A DNA stretch of 64,000 bases from a virus. A program made the position numbers and the translations under genes. The notes beneath the pieces were generated by a model that was not told where the DNA came from, made no database searches, and worked only from the letters and a program-made list of their open reading frames with translations. Where the stretch lies: positions 1-64,000 of IMG/VR virus record IMGVR_UViG_3300043410_001308; one strand, 5' to 3'. Below are positions 41,401-50,597 of this stretch, piece after piece (positions within the stretch are counted from its first letter, which is position 1; the number at the start of each line of letters is the position of its first letter).

Positions 41401-42586
41401 TGCTGATGTTAATTCTAGTGCCGCTATTGATCAATCTAAATTAAACATGACTGCTGCCAGCACTCGTGCTAGTGCTACAGGTATTGCTCAAGCAGATTTA
41501 GGTTTAGCAAGTTTTGACAATTCACAATTTACATCTACCAATGGTTGGATTACCGTTTCAAATAATGGTTTATTAGTTGGCAAAATTCAACAAATTGGTG
41601 CAAGAACCGTTTTAGGTAATTCTAGTGTTACAACAGATAACGTTGCCGCAGTTAACTTTAGTACGGTTGTTGATGTTGGTGGAGCTATTAAAAAATCTCA
41701 ATACAATACAACAGGGTACCTAAGAAGAAATAATTCATTATCAAGCACACTTGATTCTGACTATTCTATTATTACAGATGCTACTGATTTAACGGTTAAC
41801 ACTCTTGTTAAGAGAGATTCAAATGGCGACTTTGCTGCAAGAACTCTTACATTACAAGATGTTAAATTAAAACTTTCTTCAGAAACAAGTTCAAGTTTAA
41901 CACTTGCTAGAAACTCAACTGCAACAGGCGGTACTACACGACTTTATGCCTTTAACGGCCAAGGTGGTGTTTTAATTGGTTCTGGTTCTTTAACGGCAGA
42001 TAATACAACCTACTACGACAATAACGCTCATTCGTTTAGAACTCAAGATGGTTTTAGTGCTGCTCCTATTAGCTGTTCAAGAGTTACCGCTACAGCACTT
42101 ACTACAGGTGCAGATACTACGTCGGGTACAATTACTGGTCAATGGATATTGGCTAGTACACCGGGCGGATCAACTAAAGGTAATTCAAGATTGCAGGCAA
42201 CTTATGCTGCTGACCTTGCAGAATTTTACGAGGGAGATCAAGAATACGAAGTTGGAACCGTTCTAGTATTTGGTGGTGATAAAGAAGTTACAACAACAAA
42301 TTCTTTAGGCGATACAAGAGTAGCAGGTGTTGTTTCGGATAATGCAGCATATTCAATGTATGGTGCTTGTCCAGGATTTAAAAATCAAATTGCCTTACAA
42401 GGTCGTGTACCATGTAAGGTAGTTGGAAAAATTAAGAAAGGTGACATCTTAGTAACCAGTAAAATACCTGGGGTTGCTATTGCATCCACAGGCGATATTA
42501 AGACAGGTTCTTCGGTGGGCAAAGCGTTACAAGAATACGATTCAGATCACATTGGCACTATTGAAGTTGCCGTAGGAAGAACATAA
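35444..42586 (+). CDS. Giant tail-fibre/adhesin protein
   Basis: 2380 residues. The N-terminal 40 residues (IDIGAVGNDGTGDSIRDSF, then KVNDNFRELY) are a module shared with other fibre genes here and probably attach the fibre. Around residue 555 a pectin-lyase-like stretch (YPLKVPQNVAIIGDEFRRV) begins. Three repeats with the pattern F-x-Y-N-x3-C-x-R-D occur near 37430, 38205 and 38650. The C-terminus (AADLAEFYEGDQEYEVGT, then TRVAGVVSDNAAY) resembles the self-cleaving or chaperone-type end of trimeric phage fibres. Virion tail, host recognition. Confidence 0.85.
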   Translation: MARKIIDIGAVGNDGTGDSIRDSFRKVNDNFRELYSSLGLGENLTFKGLDDTPTSYAGYENSILAVNNTETGIQFKQLTAGTGIQLDFTSNTNEITINTLFAEISGDPSPQLGGNLSTRSGATQYRILDLGTTSNPLLPIYQHEAVNKSYADSKISRAGVEAIDPRTGFVNPDFGTMSGPLILSRDPEPTDDEVYDGLIAATKRYVDNSAFGSAVNLYVATSGQDERTGVSEQLQGRALAYAYRTIEAALKRAEELVNESRLDIGPYKKVLTYNEGEFKCTLSSISTAPSSGSGFTGKVYMSADTVTLQTRGTNYRVGDIITLAGGSGSPTTLEVLSTISNPGGISTFRVVSSGVYDVLPGNTAVPTISDSEFGVGAKFNVTYKVNNIEIISGGSSYGLVSVRITRGIGDTTGSGAFGTAEVAGGIVQSITITDQGSGFTVLPNVVVDLPRFKIYTNGLRTDFTGDVLSGDPVAARGRDIREGLYLKGETSGALAQILSHNGSLDGGDEIFDVDIKYGTFELGEEIAYGDVTKTIQISVLIESGIYEENYPLKVPQNVAIIGDEFRRVIVKPRSGESSSPWAFQYFRRDLEIDGLTTAEQLYGYHYLADPTMPVYPMVNNPGHFRSAADLLQLNKVFLQNEITAWINYRVTNNVTPFDDTFEYNERLCARDVGLIVDAIAFDLRYGGYSRSVSSALKYKSNASALIAITDQLTQTSAALVHLNDLAQTIISNTEITEVYNTIKAQTIDLAFVSELGSGAVINELFTAIVDIINNSGSVNYPKNNNDLDVFLCNDANIVRAVTCQGHGGFMMVLDPEGQILAKSPYAQECASFTRSKDVHVFAGGMFIDGFTGNLKFKITEVVTTTFLRVTDLMRLPNLPASFIVNDTVYRINYVRDFVYSPTGSSASLILDEVTPWPFGVFDYNEDICSRDVGLILEGVGYDFVLGTNYHARKAGFTYREQNAEVVVQEQLTLTLDAIHYAHDLAYAAISGDAASQATLRLDETALTTIIENGKTFAPALSLINPASMTTNQANAKALLYANIQYIRDQAIGWIEAQVAGNVAPFSSSFTYNSDRCSRDIQYIIEAMLYDFTYGGNSQSRDAALKYYDGVGDLEVLQLGAGETEETIAALDYVKYLVQQVVRNLPPASSYSATSRQTGSAGTLTEATTLGNLIQIVIDVVTSGTSAAPTATYPTLTGYNSTALDSRTALLAAKSSIQSDTIDYINSIANVYEILMPGNRSMLANDFTQVADMGYGIMVTNGGLLEAVSVFTYYCYISYYALNGGQIRSVSGSSAHGVYALVAEGSDPLEIPTPVSLYYNLSQGATVYFPSALYANTVGGLSLYVNNYDYVPLSNGELEVIHTDGDLYRYSVNSVDTQDLPAGVAKLNIASTGNSTTAGLTYSIPNGTKVTIRQNSQVVLTGDVVEVATRPSTALKLNETESVYRVLQFEEYTDDNGSQICTITTGNPGQINCTAHGQIAGYIVSFSSTGTLPTGITAGTRYFIISEDISENTFRISESRGGIPIEITSAGTGTISFSPYGLARTTLRENYNYIELTPWSPNEFVGATSTFTVTVAAPAVFTSNSHGLSSGDVIAFTTTGSLPDGLSITKNYFVLSTGLSTHSFRVSLTPGGDPAETTGTQTGVHSWGKVKGRVGDSNFAVVPIGPEDRTRIVGTKFVWIGTEYTIIQYDAEGVTNEPYARVYLDTPLVDDILTFSSPPSLKAGVPNKTSNASGSLTIRISLTRVTGHDLLEIGTGSYADTNYPNEIYGAAVNPLNPATETAERGSGRTFYVTTDQFGNFNVGPYFRVDQGTGRVTFSAAIALSNLDGIGFKRGVPIAEFSTDSSFSDNATDTVPTENATRIYLERRLGLTHTGEIVPDVQLIPQITGGFMPLNGNLTMNGDMDLGTHRIKNVEDPVELTDAVNLQSLTLDNLQDFTPGNIEANDFVVFTGSGNEITNAAVVGDILFDIDSTANTIDAQIQPGVIINADVNSSAAIDQSKLNMTAASTRASATGIAQADLGLASFDNSQFTSTNGWITVSNNGLLVGKIQQIGARTVLGNSSVTTDNVAAVNFSTVVDVGGAIKKSQYNTTGYLRRNNSLSSTLDSDYSIITDATDLTVNTLVKRDSNGDFAARTLTLQDVKLKLSSETSSSLTLARNSTATGGTTRLYAFNGQGGVLIGSGSLTADNTTYYDNNAHSFRTQDGFSAAPISCSRVTATALTTGADTTSGTITGQWILASTPGGSTKGNSRLQATYAADLAEFYEGDQEYEVGTVLVFGGDKEVTTTNSLGDTRVAGVVSDNAAYSMYGACPGFKNQIALQGRVPCKVVGKIKKGDILVTSKIPGVAIASTGDIKTGSSVGKALQEYDSDHIGTIEVAVGRT

Positions 42587-42587
42587 T

Positions 42588-44261
42588 ATGGCTAGAAGAG
42601 AAATTGATCCAAAACAACCACCAATTCTTTGGGACACCGTTAATTCTGCATTTGAAAAAATTAACGATAACTTCATAGAATTATATGCAACAATTGGCGG
42701 AGGCGATCCTGTAGATTTAACAGCATTATCAACAGATATTGTTCCTTCAAGTAATTCAATATATGATTTAGGTTCATCAGCACGACGATGGAAAGATTTA
42801 TATCTTAGCGGCAACTCAATCCATTTAGGATCAGCAATTTTATCGTCAACTGGAAGCATTGTTAACCTTCCTGCTGGTTCAACTATTGGTGGACAACTAA
42901 TTAAAGATCCGATCGAAGCATCATTTAAAACCGTTTCAGTTTCCGGACAAAGTGATATTGTTGCTGACAATACCACCGACACATTAACTTTTGTAAACGG
43001 CACTGGTATTACAATGACCACGGTAGCTGGCACGGATTCCTTAACTATTACTAATAGCGGTGTTACGCAGGTAATAGGAACTACTGGTCAAATTGGAGTA
43101 AGTGGGACAGGAAAAGGTAATGTAACATTAACTAACCTAGGAGTTACTAGTGCAACAGCCGGTTCTGGTATCAGTGTAAGTGCAGCCACTGGTGGAATTA
43201 CAATTGCCAACACTGGCGTTATTAAATTACTTGCAGGTACTGGTATTATTTTAGATCCGTCAATTGGTACAGGAACGGTAACAATTACTAACAGCTCTCC
43301 TAATATTACACAAAACATTTGGCGTTTTATTGCTGTAGCTGGCCAAAGTTCTTTAGATCCTCAAAATTCATCGGATATTTTAACCTTTGCAAATGGTACT
43401 GGCATTAACATAACAACCAATGCAGGATCCGATACCGTAACCGTAACTAATACAGGCGTTACAAGCATTGCCGGCAGTACTGGAATTAGCGTAAGCGCAG
43501 GAACAGGAAGTGTTACATTAACTAATACAGGTGTTACTAGTTTATCTGCTGGTGCAGGAATTAGTATAAGTTCAAGTACTGGTAGCGTTACAATTTCAAA
43601 TACCAAGGTTGGGTTTGTTAATATTGGTGTGCAAGGCCAAGATTCTTGTATTGCAGATGCCGTATCGGATACCTTAACATTTATTGCAGGAACAGGTATT
43701 GAATTATTAACTGATCCAACTAGTGACACCATTACTATTTCTGCAGAAGGAAATATTAAACAAAGTATATTTGGTGAAGATTCTTCATTATTAGTTGATG
43801 CTATCAATTCTCAGATTGTAGGTACTATTAATTCATCAGATGGTTATGGAAATACTATTAGTATGAATCCAACCTATGGTGTAGTAATTGGAGGTACAGG
43901 AGGAGCAAGTGTTATAGGAGCAGCAACAGCTCCTGTATATATTGGTGCGGGACCTAGCGGTACAACCACTGGTCCGATAACCATTGGACATTCTGGCAAT
44001 GCTACAACCGTATTAGGCTCGTTAACTGCAACAAATTTCTTTACAAGTTTAATCGATTCAACAGATTCGTCAACAATTACCGTTGTTCCAACCGTAGTGT
44101 TTAATACCGATGGAACTTTTGAAAATGATTTAATTGTTAGAAATAAACTAACGGTATTTGGATCTATTGCTGATCATATTAGTACAACAGAATTAAAAGC
44201 ACTTGTGGCAGCAAGTACAGACTTTGCTGATTTTAAAGCAAGAATAGCAGCATTAGCATAA
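42588..44261 (+). CDS. Tail-fibre protein with Thr/Ser/Gly repeats
   Basis: 557 residues. The N-terminus carries a shortened form of the shared module (DTVNSAFEKINDNFIELY), then YDLGSSARRWKDLYL, a motif common in phage fibres. The middle consists of about six repeats of roughly 20-25 residues built on GVTS..AG.GISVS..TGSVTLTNT, a beta-solenoid-like pattern. Starts one base after the 2380-residue gene. Probably the shaft of a tail fibre. Confidence 0.8.
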   Translation: MARREIDPKQPPILWDTVNSAFEKINDNFIELYATIGGGDPVDLTALSTDIVPSSNSIYDLGSSARRWKDLYLSGNSIHLGSAILSSTGSIVNLPAGSTIGGQLIKDPIEASFKTVSVSGQSDIVADNTTDTLTFVNGTGITMTTVAGTDSLTITNSGVTQVIGTTGQIGVSGTGKGNVTLTNLGVTSATAGSGISVSAATGGITIANTGVIKLLAGTGIILDPSIGTGTVTITNSSPNITQNIWRFIAVAGQSSLDPQNSSDILTFANGTGINITTNAGSDTVTVTNTGVTSIAGSTGISVSAGTGSVTLTNTGVTSLSAGAGISISSSTGSVTISNTKVGFVNIGVQGQDSCIADAVSDTLTFIAGTGIELLTDPTSDTITISAEGNIKQSIFGEDSSLLVDAINSQIVGTINSSDGYGNTISMNPTYGVVIGGTGGASVIGAATAPVYIGAGPSGTTTGPITIGHSGNATTVLGSLTATNFFTSLIDSTDSSTITVVPTVVFNTDGTFENDLIVRNKLTVFGSIADHISTTELKALVAASTDFADFKARIAALA

Positions 44262-44272
44262 CGGAGTGATCA

Positions 44273-45010
44273 ATGACAAAACAAACAATAAATGTAGGAG
44301 CAAATGCTAATGATCGCAAAGGAGATAGTCTCCGAACTGCCTTTCAAAAGGTAAATGCAAATTTCACAGAGCTATTTAACAGCAGTGGATTTACTGGAAC
44401 CACTGATAGATTAGTTAACGGAGATTCTGAAGCAGTATTAAGTTCTTCCGGAATCCTGACACTTCCTTTTAACAATTATTTAGAAACAATTGATATCAAT
44501 TTACAAATAGGTTCGCAAGGTGTTGTTACTATTCGTAGTGATGCCGCAAGCAATCTTACTACAAAATCTTGGACATTTGATACAGACGGTAGTTTAACTT
44601 TGCCGGCTGCAGGATTTGTTAGACAAAATCATAGTTTTATTAGGGCAACAACTGCATCAGCTCCAGCTGCAACAGGAACGGTAGTATGGTCAGCTAATCA
44701 AGATTGGACTTCTGCTATCAAGCTAACTATACAAGTAGAAGGCAATGTAACTGGAGATGCTACAGGTTGGCACGTACAGACTTGCGAAGCTACCATTGCT
44801 TCAAGAGGATATGCTAACGGCACTTACGGTTACGGAGATCCAGAAATGTCAGTTTATGGAATAATTTATACCAGCCCATCGCCGCTGGCAACTTTTGAAG
44901 TTCAAAGAAACCCAACCACAAGATTCGTCGAAGTACTGGCAACTGGTACAGATCTCAACAATAATATCACCGTTTCTATACATTCATTAGAAATTGGTAC
45001 AGCAGATTAA
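44273..45010 (+). CDS. Tail-fibre protein with shared N-terminal module
   Basis: 245 residues, opening INVGANANDRKGDSLRTAF then KVNANFTELF. TKSWTFDTDGSLTLPAAG is a motif that recurs (SNWHFSTDGALTFPDG in the next gene). Beta-rich C-terminus. Good GGAG site before the ATG. Virion fibre component in the same operon as its neighbours. Confidence 0.78.
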   Translation: MTKQTINVGANANDRKGDSLRTAFQKVNANFTELFNSSGFTGTTDRLVNGDSEAVLSSSGILTLPFNNYLETIDINLQIGSQGVVTIRSDAASNLTTKSWTFDTDGSLTLPAAGFVRQNHSFIRATTASAPAATGTVVWSANQDWTSAIKLTIQVEGNVTGDATGWHVQTCEATIASRGYANGTYGYGDPEMSVYGIIYTSPSPLATFEVQRNPTTRFVEVLATGTDLNNNITVSIHSLEIGTAD

Positions 45011-45025
45011 TAAGGAAGAGCGACT

Positions 45026-48000
45026 ATGGCAATTAAACCATTTGAAATACAAAGTTCAACACTAACAATTGGCGGTGTTGATTTACAAGCAGGTAACACC
45101 AGTGTTGTTATTCCTGGCGTTACACAAGCAACAAACTACAAAGTAGAAGACGTTAATGATACCGGTGATCAAACATTAACATTTGAAAGTCCTCCGTTAA
45201 TCATCGACTATGCTAGATGGCAGACTTTCCAACAATACGGCAATGCTAATGGCAATACATTTGCCGAGTTTATGGCACAATTGGACGACGACGGATACAT
45301 TGACGAAATCGCTGTAGATAGTGCTGGCTCGTATAGTCCTACATTAGTTGAAATGAACGAAGGCAATGACATGTTCATTTACTCTGCTAGTGCAGTAGAT
45401 CCTTTTAATCCATTTGTTGACTCAGACTGGACACAGATTCCATTCCGTCCTAAGATGCGAGCCGGCGAAGTTGAAACTATCGGCGGCGGTGGCAGTACTG
45501 GTAACATTACATTTGACGGTAATACTATTAGTTCTCAAGAAGGATATCCTACATTAGTCAATGCTGAAGGTAGCGATGGTGGTGTTGAGATTGACTACGA
45601 TAGCGAAACGGTCAGTCATGCTATGTGGTTAAATGGCGAAGACGGCCTACAAATCCAAATCAATAGACATTTAGAAGAAGGCCAATCTAACTGGCATTTT
45701 AGCACAGACGGTGCTTTAACATTCCCAGATGGCACAAAACAAACTACAGCCTACACTGGACAAAGTGGTGGTAGTACTTCAACATTATATGTTGCTGTTA
45801 ACTCTGATGGCAGATCATTTACTTCCTCTGACGGCATATCTTGGACAGAATATACAACTAATATGCTTGGAGTGGGCAGAGTTGCTGTTGGCCCTAATAT
45901 GATTGTATATACTGCAAATGCTGTTGATGTTAGTAATGGTGATGGAGGTGCTTTATGGTACGCATCAACTGATACTCCTGGAACGGTAACTGAAGTTACT
46001 GGGTTTAGCGGTTTTAGTTTTGAGCAAGTAAAATATTTTGCCAGCATTGAAAAATTTGTAGCGGTGGGTAGTAACACTGATAACCTACCAGTTATTCTAT
46101 ATAGTTCTAACGGAACAAGTTGGATACAGGTAGATCTCGATAGCGGGTTCCTTGCCGCATTTGATAATGGTGCTGGATTCCAAGGTAACGCACAATTCTA
46201 TGACATTGAAACTAACGGCGTTGGATTCTTACTAACTACTAGCAATAACAACCTAGGTGCTTTCTACACCACAGATATTACAACGCCAATGGGGCAAAAC
46301 TCTTGGATTGATTTCAGCGGTTTAGGATTAGAATACCCATTTACTAGAATAGCCTACGCTGCCGCTGGAGAGTTTACCGGCTGGCACATAATGCAGAATA
46401 ACGGCCCTGATAGCGATGCTTGGTACTATAATAACAACATAGATCCAACATACGGTGGGTTTAGTCAATTTGCCATCGGCGATATAGGTAGCGCATTTGC
46501 CGCGGAAGTAAACTACGAACCAGATGTATCAGAAGTTGTGTTTGGTGCTTACAACGACATCACAACAATTATGATTGCTACTACTAACGGACAGATACTA
46601 TATTGGCCTGCTATCCCAGACGGTCCGTGGGTCAGCATTCCTAAACCATACACCGCAACAGATTTTAGCATTAACCAATCAAGTACTGCGGCAATTACAT
46701 TTGGTAACTATAGCGCCAACACTAATGAAAAGATTGTGCTGTCTAATTGTACTCCGTCAGACTACAACGGAACATACTATGTTGGCAGCGGAAATATGTT
46801 ATATACAGATTCTGGTGTGTCTTCAGCGTTTGATTCTTCTGGCCTTGGAGCTTTTATATCAGGTACACTAACATTCAGTCATGGACAATACATCGACGCA
46901 CTACACTACTCAGGCGGTAAGTTTTATGCTGGCAACGATGATGAAGAAATGTTTGTGTCTACTAACGGTGGCGCAACTTGGATATTAGCAGATACATTTA
47001 CTGGTAGTCCAGGCGAACCAGACTATATGAATGATATTGATTCATATGTGACAACAACTAGTGGTAGTAGTCTTACTAACGGTGCTTATTCGTTCACTCT
47101 AAACAGCGATGGCACTATTACTTTACCAACCATAGGGATGACTTCTTATGAACCCGGTTACACTATCAATGGACCAACATTCCAAATGGGTAATGATCCA
47201 ACGGTCGGTGAAACTATTATCACAGGACCGGCACCTAATAGTAACAATCCAAGTGCCAGACGATTAATCATCCAAGGACAACGAGGGTTTGGCGGTTGGG
47301 GAGATTCTGCTGTCGGTGAAGGTGGTGACATTTATCTATGGGCCGGTACTGGCGGTGAAAACGGCAATGGCAACGTTGGCTCAGGCGGTGACATTAAAAT
47401 CCGTGGCGGTGTTGGACAAGCAGGTACAGAAGGCGGCGCATGGACAGAAGGCGGATATGTAAAGATTGAAGGCGGTGATGTCCAGTGGGGTTACGGTACA
47501 GGCGGATTTGTTGAAATCAACGCAGGTAGTACTAGCCAAGGTCTCGGCGGCCTAGGTGATGGCGGTGATGTAACTATTCGTGCTGGACTAGGTTCTGTTA
47601 ACAACGGCGAAGTACACATTTATACCAGCAGTAATGGCAATACCTATGATAACGAATGGGTGTTTAAGAATGACGGTTCCCTACAATTACCAAGTGGTAC
47701 TCCGCTTAATGCTGATTTAAACGGCTACGGTAACGATCCAGGTACAGGATTCAAATATACTTTCACAGCAGACTTTTATGGTCTTCAAAGTAACGGAATG
47801 GGAACAATCACCGGAGTAGTGTTATCAGATGGATTTATAAGCACAATAGTAGCGGGTTGTATCATAACTTTCCGTAACGGTGAAACTAGAATAATCAACG
47901 GCGGCACTACTGATGGACAAGATACCGGAGCCGCATTATACACCTGGGACGGTGCCGAAGTTGTTAGTGAATGGACTAACCCAGCGTTTCCAATAACTAT

Positions 48001-50596
48001 TGAGTCTGGCGATTATGTTCCTTCAACTAAGAAAACTGCCAAAATTAATCCTGATACCGACTATGTAAGCCTTGGCCAGTATATGGAAATTTATACAGGC
48101 GGTGCTCCTAGCACAATGGATGACTTAGGTCATATCCATATGAAAGGACACACAGGTAATGTTGAACTATTCTTAGGTACTGATGATAACTTTGTCAGCA
48201 GTAAAGAAGCAGGTACAACACCTGGTCATGTTTCAATGCGTTCAGAAACAGAAATTAAAGTTATTGAAACTGCGCTTCGCACTACACGCAACGGTAGTAC
48301 ATTTGTCAGCGATTATGGTGACAACTATAACTATCTTTGGGCCTTAGACAACTATAACGACATTAGTCATAACTGCGTAACAACAGATCCTGACGGAAAT
48401 TATTATATTGGCGGCGAACATCATACTACTGCTGACGCAATGATTAGCAAGTTTAGCAAAGATGGCGAACTTATCTGGAGTAAACTTGTTGGATCAGATG
48501 CTTGGAATGCTAATGCTATTGCCTACAATCCAGCCCTAGGTCAAGTTGGAGTTGCTTGTACTGCTAATCCAGATAGAAGTCACGAATATATTAAATTAGT
48601 TACATTTACTAGTGATGGTCAAGAAGTTAGTACACGAGATTTTTACGATGTAGATAACAGCATTTATGCTACCGATATGGCTTCACACCCAACATTGGGT
48701 TGGATCGTATCTGCTAATTCATATGGTGAGGAAGTTGTAAAAGCAGGCTTAACACCACAAACAGGTTCGGGTGTCGGCTTGTTGATACTTGATGCGTCAG
48801 CAACTACAATTCTTGGAGATTTAATGAGTGCTCCAGATACTAGTTGGAAGATATCGGGCACAAACATCATGGGCAAGCAAACGCTTGGTAGTGCTATTGG
48901 CGCATTTACAAATATATCTTTAGTAAATGACACCGTGGCTAATCCTGCGGCCGGCGGTGCTGTTATTACCGTACGCATTGATTATAAGAATGGTGTGTAT
49001 TATGACATTAGTGAAGTAACAGCCGTTGGTTCTAACTATACCGCCGGCGACACACTAAGAGTAACTGGCAATTTGTTAGGTGGTACGACTCCAACTAACG
49101 ACGTGGTCTTTACTATAACAGAAAACGGCTCAGGTGGGTTGCAGGGTGGTACTGCCGCAGGCACTCCAAGTCTTTCAACTATTCGATTAGATATGACCGC
49201 TATTGGATTCACCACTGAAGACTTTAGTACAGGTACTTACAGCATCCATAGACAAGTGAGCCAGCGTCCAGTTGTGCTAACGTCTACTTGGAGAAAGTTC
49301 CTTGATTTAGAAGACGGTGATGCTTATACCGAAGGTTGGTCAACTACCGTGTATGTTGACAGCGCAAATAATGTATTTGTTGGCGGAGCGATGAATTCAT
49401 CAATTAACGGTGGCAGTGGATGCGGATATGTTTGGAAGTTGAATTCATCAGGTGTTACACAATGGGTTTCAGGATTGGCAAGTTCGTTCAATGTTACTAG
49501 TATTGCTACTGACTCGTATGGAGCTGTTTATGCATCAACCGCAAACTATTATGGTGGCGGAAATGAAATATATAAACTTGACAACCAAGGAGCATACAGC
49601 CTTTATAGATACGCTAACGGCCCGTACGGTGCTTGGAGTGCCCATTTAGATATTGCCCGCGATGAAACCGGTGACGAATATCTTTATGTTGGACTTAGCG
49701 GTTTTTATGCTATGTTTAGCAATACAGACGGGTTTGCTGTACAAAAATTTGACCTTGGCCTGACACCGGTCTGGGCTAGATATATGGAAATGTCTAATGG
49801 TCAAGGGATGTGGGTAGACTATGCTAACAATTTCCAACACTTTGCTTTAACATCTACACAGGCCGCTATAGTAGGTTATAGTGATATATTAGGCACTGAC
49901 TACGATAATGGTATGATAAGTTCGTTATGTATCACCAACGATTTTGTAGCAGATACAGAAGGCACTAGTGGCATAATAACTAAGACGGTAGATCTAGCTT
50001 GGTCATTTGATTCTGCACCTACAATCACTGACCTAATAGCATTAGGTGTAGAAGGCTTAGATAGTAGTGCTGAATATGAAGCCAATCCAGCTACACTTAC
50101 ATGGTACAACCATAGATTCCAATGTAGAATTATAAATGGTAACTATGAAGTTAAAGGTATTGTTGGTGTTGACAACATCAAGTTTATCAACGGTGACAAC
50201 TTAGACCATAACCCAAGCGACATTCCAGAAAGTACACAGAATGTACAGCTCAATTGGGAAATTACCTTAACTCCTGGAGATCGTGGCAAGTTCATTAAGA
50301 ACCAACACGCACCGGGTGTAGGTTGGGTACAAAATTTAACAATCAATGTACCTAAGTCAGATGCAGAGTTTCCTGTAGGTAGTATCATTACATTGTTGAA
50401 TCTTGATACTTCAGATGGTTACAGAATATATGTACAACCTGTAGATTGGGGTCAATCATCGGCAGCTCGTATTTGGGCAACAGGATATCTTAACCCAAGC
50501 ATTTGGAGTTTTGGTGGTATGCAAACTGCTACCCTAATGAAGATAAGTCCGGACGATTGGTTGTTGACTGCTAATAATATTAGTAACGAGGATTAA
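45026..50596 (+). CDS. Giant tail adhesin with propeller-like and glycine-rich regions
   Basis: 1856 residues. About residues 250-680 contain repeats like SSDGISWTEY, SSNGTSWIQV and STNGGATWILA, typical of sialidase/BNR-type beta-propellers. A Gly-rich stretch follows (nucleotides 47281-47590; GGDIYLWAGTGGENG and similar GG-[DY]-[IV] steps). Around residues 1130-1260 and 1440-1620 a second propeller-type set appears (YYIGGEHHTTADAMI, VFVGGAMNSS). GGAAGAG precedes the ATG. The length and composition suggest receptor binding. No catalytic motif was recognised. Confidence 0.8.
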   Translation: MAIKPFEIQSSTLTIGGVDLQAGNTSVVIPGVTQATNYKVEDVNDTGDQTLTFESPPLIIDYARWQTFQQYGNANGNTFAEFMAQLDDDGYIDEIAVDSAGSYSPTLVEMNEGNDMFIYSASAVDPFNPFVDSDWTQIPFRPKMRAGEVETIGGGGSTGNITFDGNTISSQEGYPTLVNAEGSDGGVEIDYDSETVSHAMWLNGEDGLQIQINRHLEEGQSNWHFSTDGALTFPDGTKQTTAYTGQSGGSTSTLYVAVNSDGRSFTSSDGISWTEYTTNMLGVGRVAVGPNMIVYTANAVDVSNGDGGALWYASTDTPGTVTEVTGFSGFSFEQVKYFASIEKFVAVGSNTDNLPVILYSSNGTSWIQVDLDSGFLAAFDNGAGFQGNAQFYDIETNGVGFLLTTSNNNLGAFYTTDITTPMGQNSWIDFSGLGLEYPFTRIAYAAAGEFTGWHIMQNNGPDSDAWYYNNNIDPTYGGFSQFAIGDIGSAFAAEVNYEPDVSEVVFGAYNDITTIMIATTNGQILYWPAIPDGPWVSIPKPYTATDFSINQSSTAAITFGNYSANTNEKIVLSNCTPSDYNGTYYVGSGNMLYTDSGVSSAFDSSGLGAFISGTLTFSHGQYIDALHYSGGKFYAGNDDEEMFVSTNGGATWILADTFTGSPGEPDYMNDIDSYVTTTSGSSLTNGAYSFTLNSDGTITLPTIGMTSYEPGYTINGPTFQMGNDPTVGETIITGPAPNSNNPSARRLIIQGQRGFGGWGDSAVGEGGDIYLWAGTGGENGNGNVGSGGDIKIRGGVGQAGTEGGAWTEGGYVKIEGGDVQWGYGTGGFVEINAGSTSQGLGGLGDGGDVTIRAGLGSVNNGEVHIYTSSNGNTYDNEWVFKNDGSLQLPSGTPLNADLNGYGNDPGTGFKYTFTADFYGLQSNGMGTITGVVLSDGFISTIVAGCIITFRNGETRIINGGTTDGQDTGAALYTWDGAEVVSEWTNPAFPITIESGDYVPSTKKTAKINPDTDYVSLGQYMEIYTGGAPSTMDDLGHIHMKGHTGNVELFLGTDDNFVSSKEAGTTPGHVSMRSETEIKVIETALRTTRNGSTFVSDYGDNYNYLWALDNYNDISHNCVTTDPDGNYYIGGEHHTTADAMISKFSKDGELIWSKLVGSDAWNANAIAYNPALGQVGVACTANPDRSHEYIKLVTFTSDGQEVSTRDFYDVDNSIYATDMASHPTLGWIVSANSYGEEVVKAGLTPQTGSGVGLLILDASATTILGDLMSAPDTSWKISGTNIMGKQTLGSAIGAFTNISLVNDTVANPAAGGAVITVRIDYKNGVYYDISEVTAVGSNYTAGDTLRVTGNLLGGTTPTNDVVFTITENGSGGLQGGTAAGTPSLSTIRLDMTAIGFTTEDFSTGTYSIHRQVSQRPVVLTSTWRKFLDLEDGDAYTEGWSTTVYVDSANNVFVGGAMNSSINGGSGCGYVWKLNSSGVTQWVSGLASSFNVTSIATDSYGAVYASTANYYGGGNEIYKLDNQGAYSLYRYANGPYGAWSAHLDIARDETGDEYLYVGLSGFYAMFSNTDGFAVQKFDLGLTPVWARYMEMSNGQGMWVDYANNFQHFALTSTQAAIVGYSDILGTDYDNGMISSLCITNDFVADTEGTSGIITKTVDLAWSFDSAPTITDLIALGVEGLDSSAEYEANPATLTWYNHRFQCRIINGNYEVKGIVGVDNIKFINGDNLDHNPSDIPESTQNVQLNWEITLTPGDRGKFIKNQHAPGVGWVQNLTINVPKSDAEFPVGSIITLLNLDTSDGYRIYVQPVDWGQSSAARIWATGYLNPSIWSFGGMQTATLMKISPDDWLLTANNISNED

Positions 50597-50597
50597 T

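Noticed and set aside
43361-43807. Minus-strand open frame of 148 codons (and 43088-43318)
   Set aside because: Antisense of the repeat region in the fibre gene at 42588; Val/Pro/Ile-rich sequence is the complement of the repeat codons.
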